A stretch of 64,000 nt of DNA from Acanthosepion pharaonis (taxonomy: Eukaryota > Mollusca > Cephalopoda > Sepiida > Sepiidae). The position numbers and the translations under genes were made by a program. The notes beneath the pieces were generated by a model. The model was given only the letters and a program-made list of their open reading frames with translations, was not told the DNA's origin and made no database searches. Location of the stretch: positions 103,501 through 167,500 of the forward strand of contig CAHIKZ030003516.1 of the NCBI GenBank assembly GCA_903632075.3, given 5' to 3'. Below, piece by piece: positions 41,931 through 52,223 of this stretch (its first letter is position 1; each line of letters begins with the position of its first letter).

Positions 41931-42204
41931 AAAAGATTAAAAAAAAATAAAAGAAAATTTTCAAATACTTTGTTCAAGATTTTGAACAGTTTATTTTTGA
42001 TGGAAAAAAAATGTGTCAATTATTGACTTTTACCAAAACTGGTTTTTCTGTCGCCAATCTCTGCCATTATCAAACTATGATAATTCAAATGTATGTACTT
42101 TATATTAAAACACTAAAGAAATTAAGTATTAATTGAATTGATTTTATCAACACTTTTATATGAGTGTACTGAACTGTTACATAATATGAATTCTCCACTA
42201 TGGT

Positions 42205-42948
42205 AATGTATACTGGTAATTCTCCTCACAGATGAAGAAGAGACTTAAAGCAACAGAAATGTGGATCTACAGAATGATGCTGAGAATACCATGGGCTGAG
42301 CCTGTGAGCAACAATGAGGTTTTAGAGAAAACAAAAAGGACACTTATACTTAACATCAAGAAGAATGAAGAAAGAGGGCTTAGAAAATTTGATACTCACA
42401 GGACCTATTGGAGACAAGAGAGACAGAGGAAAATAATGGATAACCAAACTAGAAAATTTGAGTAAATGGATGATGGAACAAGGTTTAGGAGAGATAAAAA
42501 AGAGAGAAAGAAAGAAAAAAGAAGAGAAGGTGGAAAAAATAGAGAAAATAAAAGAAGAGAAAGGAGGGAAAAAGAAGAGAAAAACAAGAAAGAAAGAAAA
42601 AAATAAGAGAAGAAAGAAAGAATGGAAAAAGAGAAAGGAGTTAAAAAGAAGAGAAAGAAGGTGAAAGAAGAGAAAAGAGGATAAAGAGAAAGGTGGAAAA
42701 AAGAAGAGAAAGTCAAGAAAGAAAGAAAAAAGAAGAGAAGAGAGAAAGAATGAAAAAAGAATAGAAAAATGAGAAAGAAAGAAAAAAGAAGAGAAAGGAG
42801 GGGAAAAAGGAAGGAAAAGAAAAGAAAGGACAAAGAAAAGAAAGATGGTGAAGGAAGAGAAAAGAGGAAAAAGGAGGAAAAAAGAAAAGAAAAAGTGAAA
42901 AGAAGAGAAAGGTGGAAAAAAGAAGAGAAAAGAGAAAAAGAGAAAGAC

Positions 42949-42996
<48 letters not shown>

Positions 42997-43345
42997 GAAG
43001 AGAAGGGAGAAAAAGAACAGAAAGGAAAAAGAAGAGAAATAAAGAAAGAAAGGAGGAAAAAAGAATAGAAAAGAGAAAAAAGAAAAGAAAGAAAGAAAAA
43101 AGAAGAGAAAGGAGGAAAAAGAGGAGAAAAAGAAGAGAAAGGTTGAAAAAAGAATAGAAAGATGGCATATGCGGCATATTGTCGAGAAGAAAGATAGGGG
43201 GAGGTACCATGCCACTTATGAGTTTGTGTGAATGGATGGCCAAATGGTGGGATGATTAGCAAATAGAGAAAAATTACTAATAGCCACATGAGACAGAAAG
43301 TTGTGGAGAGCCATAATCGCCTATGTCCTGAAGAAGAAGTGGAGT
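42205..43345 (+). pseudogene. Non-LTR retrotransposon ORF tail split by a GAAA expansion
   Basis: The start 'KKRLKATEMWIYRMMLRIPW' then 'AEPVSNNEVLEKT', a shift, 'LILTGPIGDKRDRGK' and 'NLSKWMMEQGLGEIKKR' runs straight into the purine tract. After it comes 'RKLWRAIIAYVLKK' near 43290-43340. The order equals the 37.2-37.9 kb copy. Stops and frameshifts make it dead. Confidence 0.8.
42490..43165 (+). repeat. (GAAA)n/(GAGAAA)n purine tract, 675 bp
   Basis: The plus strand is almost purely A and G, dominated by 'agaaagaaaaaagaagagaa' variants with occasional 'aggtgg'. Minus-strand frames of up to 327 codons (S, F and L rich) and plus-strand K, E and R rich frames are translations of the repeat. 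Confidence 0.92.
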
Positions 43346-43379
43346 AGCCAATCAGCATATAGAACTCAACCATAAATAC

Positions 43380-43580
43380 AAGGTTCATAGATGAATGGAG
43401 TATTTGTATTTATTTTAAACAAGAAAGTCAGTTAACCCAACAACTTAACAAAAGTAGCATATATTGAAATATCTTTTTAATACTCAAAATCATATGTTGT
43501 CCACCAACATTTCCAGTCACCTACCATTTTCTGTTCAGTTGGTTATCACACACCCAACAATTGAAATTGCCCACCAGAAG
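43380..43580 (+). repeat. Segment also found rearranged at 46.65-46.88 kb
   Basis: 'gtatttattttaaacaagaa' (43405) and 'tccaccaacatttccagtca' (43500) occur in that order here. At 46.65-46.88 kb the corresponding blocks are in reverse order (46690, then 46840), as a breakpoint inside a tandem copy would give. Confidence 0.65.
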
Positions 43581-43800
43581 CATGGTAGGGTAATGGATGG
43601 CGGCTGAGATTGAGGAATCAGAGAGCTGAGTTCAAATTCCAATTGGATCCATTACATTCACTTACATGCTAATATCCTTGGGAAAGGTATGAATCCTCTT
43701 CTTCTCCCCCCAGCTATGGGTAAATAACAGGGTAGACTGGGTTCTATAGCCTTGGGTGGCAACCTATCTAGGAGAAAGTAACTCTGAATTCAAAAACTGT
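43580..43800 (+). mobile_element. Cephalopod-type tRNA-derived SINE, best copy
   Basis: Head with box A-like 'ggtagggtaatggatggcgg' and box B 'gagttcaaattccaattgga'. The body reads 'ccattacattcacttacatg', 'atatccttgggaaaggtatg', 'ctatgggtaaataacagggt', 'agactgggttctatagcctt', ending 'ctaggagaaagtaactctga' and 'attcaaaaac'. This is the reference for the family in the window. The Ceph-SINE/OK/OR name is from memory. Confidence 0.75.
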
Positions 43801-43837
43801 ATGTAGTCCACCCAACAATTCAAATTGCTCACTGGAA

Positions 43838-44038
43838 GCATGGTGGGGTAATGGATAGCAGCTCAGATTGAAGAATTGGAGATCCAAGTTCGAATTCCAG
43901 TTGGATCCATTACATTCACTTAGGTACTAATACTCTTGGGAAAGGTATGAATCCTCTTCTTATCCCCCCCATAAATAAATAGCAGGATTGACTGGGTTCT
44001 ATAGCCCTGGGTGGCAACCTGTCTAGGAGAAAGTAACT
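43838..44038 (+). mobile_element. Cephalopod-type SINE, interrupted copy (resumes at 45331)
   Basis: It is about 257 bp downstream of and parallel to the previous copy: 'ggtggggtaatggatagcag', box B 'aagttcgaattccagttgga'. It stops at 'gagaaagtaact' (44038) and resumes at 45331 with 'agtaactctgaattcaaaaa'. The 7-bp 'agtaact' is present on both sides of the intervening 1292 bp. Confidence 0.75.
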
Positions 44039-44269
44039 ATCATATATGGTAACTATGAACACTAACGGGTATATCCCAATCCTCATAAATATGTTGGACA
44101 CTATTATAAGTGGGAGTAATGTGCTGTCTAAATAGTCCACTACTAGCAGTGGTTTACCTAATTCACGCTGCTGGCGCGTATTGTATTTTGTTGATGTTAT
44201 AAAGATTACCATTTTATTTCCAACCACTGTTTCGGTTATTCCTCATTCAGTAACCCTTCCTAGGTTACA

Positions 44270-44307
<38 letters not shown>

Positions 44308-44427
44308 GATGAACAGTCTGAGATAGATAGATAGATGATGAACAGTCTGAGATAGATAGATAGATAGATAGATAGATGATGAACAGTCTGAGATAGATAG
44401 ATAGATAGATAGATGATGAACAGTCTG

Positions 44428-44467
<40 letters not shown>

Positions 44468-44661
44468 GATGAACAGTCTGAGATAGATAGATAGATAGAT
44501 AGATGATGAACAGTCTGAGATAGATAGATAGATAGATAGATGATGAACAGTCTGAGATAGATAGATAGATAGATAGATGATGAACAGTCTGAGATAGATA
44601 GATAGATAGATAGATGATGAACAGTCTGAGATAGATAGATAGATAGATGATGAACAGTCTG

Positions 44662-44693
<32 letters not shown>

Positions 44694-44703
44694 GAACAGT
44701 CTG

Positions 44704-44747
<44 letters not shown>

Positions 44748-45003
44748 GAACAGTCTGAGATTAATAGATAGTGTTATTTGCCATACCTATGAACACTAAT
44801 GGGTGTGTCCCATTTCTCATAAATCCATTGGACACTATTGTAAGTGGGTGTAATATGCTGTCTAAGTAGTCCACCACTAGCAGTGGTTTACCTACTTCAT
44901 GCTGCTGGCGATTATTGTATTTTGTTGATATTATAAAGATTACCATTTTATTTCCAACCTCTATTTCGGTTATTCCTCATTCAGTAACCCTTCCTAGGTT
45001 ACA

Positions 45004-45061
<58 letters not shown>

Positions 45062-45330
45062 GAACAGTCGAAGATTAATAGATAGATAGATAGTGTTATT
45101 TGCCGTACCTATGAACACTAATGGGTATTTTCCAATCCTCATAAATGCATTGGACGCTATTATTGTAAGTGGGGGTATTATGCTGTTTATGTAGTCCACC
45201 ACTAGCAGTGGTTTACCTACTTCACACTGCTGGCGAGTATTGTATTTTATTGATGTTATAAAGATTACCATTTCATTTCCAACCTCCTTTTCGGTTATTC
45301 CTCATTCAGTAACCCTTCCTAGGTTACAAC
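44039..45330. mobile_element. 1292-bp insertion: three element copies alternating with GATA tracts
   Basis: Three copies of a unit of about 230 bp ('ctatgaacactaacgggtat', 'ctagcagtggtttacctaat', 'attaccattttatttccaac', ending 'cctaggttaca') lie at 44040-44272, 44770-45005 and 45100-45330. GATA tracts separate them at 44273-44760 and 45005-45090. The unit also ends the 38.0-39.13 kb element. Minus-strand frames of 60-100 codons share residues such as 'GKPLLVVDY', but no family is recognised. Confidence 0.6.
44273..44760 (+). repeat. GATA microsatellite with higher-order 'tgaacagtctgaga' spacer
   Basis: (GATA)n runs of 3-9 units are punctuated about 12 times by 'gatgaacagtctgaga'. The regular punctuation shows amplification of a composite 35-50-bp unit, not slippage of GATA alone. 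Confidence 0.92.
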
Positions 45331-45352
45331 AGTAACTCTGAATTCAAAAACT

Positions 45353-46008
45353 CTATGTCGCCCTGGCTTATATAGCACTTCGCTGGCTTTCATGCATAAA
45401 AAAAGGTTTTCTTTCTCAAGAACAATGACAAAAGAGTCTGTGGCAGAGTCTGACTTGAAATAAATTATCTTCCACTAAAAAAAATATAGCATTGTCAGAC
45501 TTGAGTGAAAGTAAAAAATGTTTGAAATTAAATTAAACAATCAAGAAGAACGTGCATGAATACAAATTAGAGACAAGGAGGTGAATTAAATTTGTATGAT
45601 GTCTTTCATAAATAAACTGTGAAACTGTTATTGAAAGCAACAAGTGAAATGAAATGAGTAGGAAAAACAAGGGAAAGATACTGTTAAATAATAGTTTATG
45701 TTTTGGACTAGATCATCAAACAAAAGTTTTACTAAAGAAAATGTGCTTTTTGACAGGAATCAAACCAGCATTCATTTTCCTGCCCCACCTGCCTTAGACA
45801 GGTGAGCCTTTTCAGTCATGGAGGTCCCTAAAGCAATCAATGTCCTTTTTAAGAAATGTACATCTGTTGTTGGGACTTTTTGATAGATATATCTGCAAAC
45901 TTGTATGTTTGCACCGTTTATAAAGAAACAAAAGATGTCTACTGAAATAAGTGTACTGACTAAAATAAGGTTTAGTCAAGTGATGAAAAAAATCCACTAA
46001 TTGCTAAA

Positions 46009-46012
<4 letters not shown>
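45353..46012. other. Unassigned spacer
   Basis: No gene or element termini recognised; a (TA)n tract starts at 46013. Confidence 0.4.
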
Positions 46013-46068
<56 letters not shown>

Positions 46069-46335
46069 TATTAAAGACATTTTTTATGTTTAATGTTGTT
46101 ATTTTATAGATACAAGTATTTAAGCAAATGCTCTGTTTATGATAAACAGTATTAAATAACATTTACTGGCCTGAATGTCCAAGAAATTTTCATAGAAAAT
46201 ATTCGTTCTTTGACAGGATTCGAACCTGCATCCTATACGGAACCGTCATATATGCTGACGTGCCTTACCTCTAGGCTACAAAGAAGCGTTCGGTAGACAA
46301 GGTCGAATTTACTGCTTATAAACTCCTATTCGAAA
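46013..46335 (-). mobile_element. tRNA-headed SINE with (TA)n tail, second copy
   Basis: Minus-strand head: box A 'tttgtagcctagaggtaagg', box B 'gcaggttcgaatcctgtcaa', with an 'atgacggttccgtat' middle shared with the 28.4 kb copy. The body contains 'tttctatgaaaatttcttgg'. The tail is (TA)n, 46013-46064. The box A and B matches are good enough for Pol III transcription to be plausible. Confidence 0.75.
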
Positions 46336-46964
46336 ATTATCTTCCACCAACTAAAAATGAAATTATATGGCTATTTCTATGGGAGGAAAAAAAGTCACAG
46401 TCGGTCACTGGAGAAAGTAAATCATACAAACTCTGTTACTGTATATGTGTATGTGAGTGTGTAGATTGCAAAGTTGAACAGCTAATTCTCTGACTGGATG
46501 GCCTGTGTGTTCAGTGAGAGAGTTTATATTTGTGTATGCGCATGTCTAACAGCATTGATGAGATGAATAAACTCAACTCTGATTTAACAGGTGGGTGCCA
46601 TTGTTTATATAGTGATTAGATGGATCAAACAAGCATTTTTTATAGAGTCAAAAGAAAGTTTCAGATTCGTCAAAATCATATATCGTCCACCAAAATTTCC
46701 AGTCACCCACCATTTTCTGTCCAGTTGCTCATTGCCAACCCAACAGTTGCATTCACCTACCAGTGGGCAATATCACCCAAGTCGGGAAGCCCTAAACTAG
46801 ATGATAAATTCAAGATCCATAGACGAATAGAGTGTCTGTATTTATTTTAAACAAGAAAGTCAATTTACCCAACGTAACAAAACCTCACAAGAAATTTCGT
46901 TAAAACAAAAAGTTTTAAATCAAATAATAAAATAATGATAAATGAAGATGGAATGAAATTAGAT
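46336..46964. repeat. Spacer including the rearranged partner of 43.38-43.58 kb
   Basis: 46370-46440 carries a partial copy of the 137-bp repeat that follows ('gaaaaaaagtcacagtcggt'). 46650-46880 holds 'tccaccaaaatttccagtca' and 'gtatttattttaaacaagaa', shared with 43.38-43.58 kb. No gene seen. Confidence 0.55.
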
Positions 46965-47390
46965 GGCTACTTCTAAGGGGGGAAAATGTCACAGTCCATC
47001 ACTAGAAAAACGATGTCCATATGAGACAACATCACTATAAGAAGATAACTCCCATAACAATCAGGTAACCTAATATGGTAGCCTAATATAATATAAACAA
47101 AAATATAGCCTTCTAAGGGGGAAAAAAGTCACAGTCAATCACTAGAAAAGGTTTGTCCATATGAGACAACATCACTATAAGAAGATAACTCCCATAGCAA
47201 TCAGGTAGTCTAATATGGTAGCCTAATATAAACAAAAATATAGCCTTCTAAGGGGGGGAAAAAAGTCACACTCAATCACTAGAAAAAGGATGTCCATATG
47301 AGAAAATGTCACTATAAGAAGATAACTCCTATAGCAATCAGGTAGCCTAATATGGTAGCCTAATATAATATAAACAAAAATATTGCCTTG
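46965..47390 (+). repeat. About 138-bp tandem repeat, 3 copies
   Basis: 'gtccatatgaga' recurs at 47015, 47155 and 47292. Each unit holds 'tcacagtcaatcactagaaa', 'actataagaagataactccc', 'atagcaatcaggtag' and 'tatggtagcctaatat'. High similarity suggests recent duplication. Confidence 0.9.
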
Positions 47391-47675
47391 AGTTAAAGCA
47401 AAACAGGTTGAAATTAAATTGAACTATCAAGAAGAACATCCACAAATAAAAAGAATGAAAAGACAAACTTGTAATTTCAAATAAAGTAATGATAATTATT
47501 CTAACAAGTAATACAAAATCTTTTCAGTTCATTGGTGAAGCTGAGTGTAATAAGAGGAAAAGAATTTACATACACAAAAAGAGATGCTTGATAAAATCTA
47601 AAGAAGAATCTGCAATGTTATTGATCCTGACCTGGCATCTCGACTTCAGTCACTTTCTGAGGAAATTGTTCTGAG
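47391..47675. other. Unassigned spacer
   Basis: Nothing supported. Confidence 0.4.
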
Positions 47676-47722
47676 GAAAAACATTATTAAGGAGCTAAAG
47701 ATGCTCCTTAATAATGTTTTTC
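47676..47722. other. Perfect 20-bp stem hairpin with 7-nt loop
   Basis: 'gaaaaacattattaaggagc' (47676-47695) is the exact complement of 'gctccttaataatgtttttc' (47703-47722); the loop is 'taaagat'. The right arm is the start of a minus-strand family A copy, so the stem may mark inverted family A pieces. Confidence 0.92.
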
Positions 47723-47800
47723 TTTTTCTCATAATCTTTCACACTCGGTAACCCTACTTAGCGGCTTTATTGCCTTGCTGGGTTGAAGGGATTAAAAAAT
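47703..47800 (-). repeat. Dispersed repeat family A, minus strand
   Basis: 'ttctcataatctttcacact', 'cggtaaccctacttagcggc' and 'tttattgccttgctgggttg' are the complement of the family A 5' half. Confidence 0.65.
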
Positions 47801-48104
47801 AAATATTTTTGCATATTTCATCTCCTTCTCACTTTCTCATTCTCATCAGTACTTAATGTTTGTTTTCCACATCTATATACACAGAAATATAATTTCTTCT
47901 TAACATTGTTTAAATGATTCAACAGATTAGCCTTCTGTCTAATTTAAACAAGATCCAATATTTGACCTTGGCCGTCTACCTGTGCAGAAACAATTAAAGG
48001 TTTCCCAAAATGTGGATCTGATTAAACAACCAAGTCTGAGCCTTAAGAGGTTTATTTAATGACAGACGGGCAGAAGAGACTATTTATCAATGACAGAAAC
48101 CATT
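47801..48104. other. Unassigned spacer
   Basis: Nothing supported. Confidence 0.4.
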
Positions 48105-48470
48105 TAGCAAAATATTTAATTATTACATTAAATTGATAAAAAATTTAATTATTATATTAATCAAAATTTAATGGATATTTAATTATTATATTGAATTGAT
48201 AAAAAAATTAATTGATATTTAACTATTATATTAATTGAAATTTAATTGATATTTAATTATTATATTAATTGAAATTTAATGAATATTTACTTATATTAAA
48301 TTGATAAAAATTTAATTGATACTTAATTATTATATTAATTGAAATTTAATTGATATTTAATTACTATATTAAATGAAATTTAATTGATATTTAATTATTA
48401 TATTAAATGAAATTTAATTGATATTTAATTATTATATTAAATTGATAAATCTAAATGATATTAAGATTGC
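48105..48470. repeat. AT-only minisatellite, about 34-40-bp unit
   Basis: The unit 'tgatatttaattattatatt' plus 'aattgaaatttaat' recurs about 9 times with small indels. Almost no C is present on the plus strand. Confidence 0.85.
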
Positions 48471-48754
48471 ATTTAAAATGACGAAAAGGACAAATAGCTA
48501 CAATATTCTACACATACATGCATATGGGTGCAGGTGTGCATACACATGCATGCATACATACACTATAAAAAACTTGCACCAATGAAAAGTGCATATGAAA
48601 AAGAAAAATTGAAAAGTATAAACATGATAAACATGATTGTAATACCCCCTGGCGAGTGGACAGAGTGATTCCTGGAGGGTCCATCTACCAAACTCTGGAG
48701 CAGGATGCTGAAGGTAATATCAATCAGTTAAGTGACAAACCTTTTACTTGTATC

Positions 48755-48797
<43 letters not shown>

Positions 48798-48997
48798 ATA
48801 AAAATATAGTTTTACAGTATGCTATACTTATGTTTTAAATTGATCAAGATCAACGATAGAGCATATGTAAATATTGAGGTCAGTACCAGCAGTTAGTCTG
48901 TTTCATGCTTACACACTATCTTCAGGCTATCTGAAGATTGTTTTAAGCATGAAACAGCATGTTACATCTGAGTGTTGGACCTCAATTCCCACTATAT
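48471..48997. other. Spacer with (TA)n at 48759-48794 and a hairpin at 48898-48957
   Basis: The hairpin pairs 'ctgtttcatgctta' with 'taagcatgaaacag', and 'actatcttcag' with 'ctgaagattgt', over about 27 bp with a 5-nt loop. No gene seen. Confidence 0.6.
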
Positions 48998-48998
48998 A

Positions 48999-49325
48999 CA
49001 GAAGGTCCTCAGTTTTCGTTGAACCTGACATACCTTGTTTCGTGGTTATGGCACCATCTTCCATAATATAATACATTGCCACGTGGTGCTATATGAGGAA
49101 CATGGCGTTGTCTCTTCACCGGCTGGATGCCATATTAGATTGTGCTACATTTGCTATCTCTTGTTTGTGCTGTGTTGTGTTTTTGGGGAACTTTTTGGCT
49201 TTTATTATGGCTCCCAAGTGTAAGTCAGACTCATGGATGCTTATGTAGGTGAGTTCCAACCTATGCCGAAAATCAGGTTATATCATGACATAGGAATGGA
49301 TCTCAAACATAAGTCAAGGACCTCC

Positions 49326-49327
<2 letters not shown>
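48999..49327 (+). mobile_element. pogo/Tigger-like non-autonomous element, 329 bp
   Basis: Left end 'cagaaggtcctcagttttcg', right end (minus) 'caggaggtccttgacttatg', imperfect inverted repeats. TA precedes the left end; the right side runs into (TG)n(TA)n. Inside, 'atggctcccaagtgtaagtc' encodes 'MAPKCKSDS', like the N-terminus of Tigger/jerky transposases, followed at once by decay. Confidence 0.5.
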
Positions 49328-49379
<52 letters not shown>

Positions 49380-49574
49380 GAGAGAGAGAGAAAGAGAGAC
49401 AGACAGACAGAGACAGAAAAGGAAAAAGTATGAAGAGACTTAGATATTAAGAAAGAGAAAGCAAGAAGAGTTGATAGAAAAGAATATAAACAGACTGAGA
49501 AATATAGAAATGGACTGAAATAGGTAGATAGAGATATAGATTGAAACAGACTAGTAGAATATGAATAGAGAGTA
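49328..49574. repeat. (TA)n then GA/GACA-rich lead-in to the satellite
   Basis: (TA)n runs to 49374, then (GA)n and 'gacagacagacagag'. 'gatagatag' motifs become more frequent toward 49580. Confidence 0.85.
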
Positions 49575-51946
49575 TGGACAAACTTAGATAGATAGATAGA
49601 TAGATAGATAGAAAGATAGATACAGAATAAGATAGATAGATATAAACAGAATTAGATAGATAGATAGAAAGATAGATACAGAATAAGATAGATAGATATA
49701 AACAGAATTTGATAGATAGATAGAAAGATAGAAACAGAATAAGATAGATAGATATAAACAGAATTTGATAGATAGATAGAAAGATAGATATAGAATAAGA
49801 TAGATATAAACAGAATTTGATAGATAGATAGAAAGATAGATACAGAATAAGATAGATAGATATAAACAGAATTTGATAGATAGATAGAAAGATAGAAAGA
49901 ATAAGATAGACAGAATACTTGATAGATAGATAGAAAGATAGAAACAGATAGATATAAACAGAATTTTGATAGATAGAAAGATAGAAAGAATAAGATAGAA
50001 TAAACAGAATGATAGATAGATAGATATAAACAGAATTTGATTGATAGATAGAAAGATAGATACAGAATAAGATAGATAGATATAAACAGAATGATAGATA
50101 GATATAAACAGAATAAATTTAAACAGAATTGATAGATAGAAAGATAGAAACAGAATAAGATAGATAGATATAAACAGAATTTGATAGATAGATAGAAAAA
50201 AGATAGAAACAGAATAAGATAGATAGATATAAACAGAATTTGATAGATAGATAGAAAGATAGATACAGAATAAGATAGATAGATATAAACAGAATTTGAT
50301 AGATAGATAGAAAGATAGATACAGAATAAGATAGATAGATATAAACAGAATTTGATAGATAGATAGAAAGATAGATACAGAATAAGATAGATAGATATAA
50401 ACAGAATTTGATAGATAGATAGAAAGATATAAACAGAATTTGATAGATAGATATAAACAGAATTTGATAGATAGATAGAAAGATAGATACAGAATAAGAT
50501 AGATAGATATAAACAGAATTTGATAGATAGATAGAAAGATAGATACAGAATAAGATAGATAGATATAAAAACAGAATTTGATAGATAGATAGAAAGACAG
50601 AACAGAATAGATAGATAGATAGATATAAACAGAATTTGATAGATAGATAGAAAGATAGAAACAGAATAAGATAGATAGATATAAACAGAATTTGATAGAT
50701 AGATAGAAAGATAGATACAGAATAAGATAGATAGATATAAACAGAATTTGATAGATAGATAGAAAGGTAGATAAGTAGAAGATAGATAGATATAAACAGA
50801 ATTTGAGATAGATAGATAGATAGAAAGATAGATACAGAATAAGATAGATAGATATAAACAGAATTTGATAGATAGATAGAAACAGAATAAGGTAGATAGA
50901 TAGATAGATAGGTAGAGAGATAGATAGATAGATAGATAGATAGAAAGATAGATACAGAATAAGATAGATAGATATAAACAGAATTTGATAGATAGATAGC
51001 AAGATAGAAACAGAATAAGATAGATAGATATAAACAGAATTTGATAGATAGATAGAAACAGAATAAGGTAGATAGATAGATAGATAGATAGGTAGATAGA
51101 GAGATAGATAGATAGATAGATAGATAGAGAATAAGATAGATATAAACAGAATTTGATAGATAGATAGAAACAGAATAAGGTAGATAGATAGATAGATAGA
51201 TAGATAGTTAGATAGTGAGATAGATAGTTAGATAGATAGATAGACTGAATAAGAGATAGATAGAATTTGATAGATAGAGATAGATTAGATACAGAATAAG
51301 ATAGATAGATATAAACAGATAGATAGATAGAATAAGATAGATAGATATAAACAGAATAAGATAGATAGATAGAAATAGAATGATAAACAGAAATAGATAG
51401 AAAGATAGAACAGAATAAGATAGATAGATATAAACAGAATTTGATAGATAGATAGAAAGATAGAAACAGAATAAGAGATAGATAGAATAAACAGAATTTG
51501 ATAGATAGATAGAAAGATAGAAACAGAATAAGATAGATAGATATAAACAGAATTTGATAGATAGAGAAAGATAGAAACAGAATTTGATAGATAGATATAA
51601 ACAGAAGATAGATAGATAGATAGATACAGAATAAGATAGATAGATATAAACAGAATAGATAGATAGAAAGATAGATACAGAATAAGATAGATAGATATAA
51701 ACAGAATTTGATAGATAGACGGAATAAGGTAGAATAGATAGGTAGATAGAGAGATAGATAGATAGATAGAAAGATAGACAGAATAAGATAGATAGATATA
51801 AACAGAATGAGATAGATAAAGATACAGATAGAAACAGAATAAGATGATAGATAGATATAAACAGAATTTGATAGATAGATAGAAAGATAGATACAGAATA
51901 AGATAGATAGATATAAATAGAATTTGATAGATAGATAGAAAACAGA

Positions 51947-51983
<37 letters not shown>

Positions 51984-52168
51984 ATAGATAGATAGATAGA
52001 ATAAGATAGATAGATATAAATAGAATTTGATAGATAGATAGCAAGATAGAAATAGAATAAGATAGATAGATATAAGATTTGATAGATAGATAGATAGATA
52101 GATAGATGGAGATATAGATAGATAGAATGAGATAGATAGATATAAACAGATAGATAGATAGAAACAGA

Positions 52169-52223
<55 letters not shown>

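Noticed and set aside
42322..43388. 297- and 327-codon minus-strand frames
   Set aside because: Antisense translation of the GAAA purine tract.
46200..46290. Functional tRNA gene
   Set aside because: Good A and B boxes on the minus strand, but no full cloverleaf, and the sequence continues into a shared SINE body and (TA)n tail.
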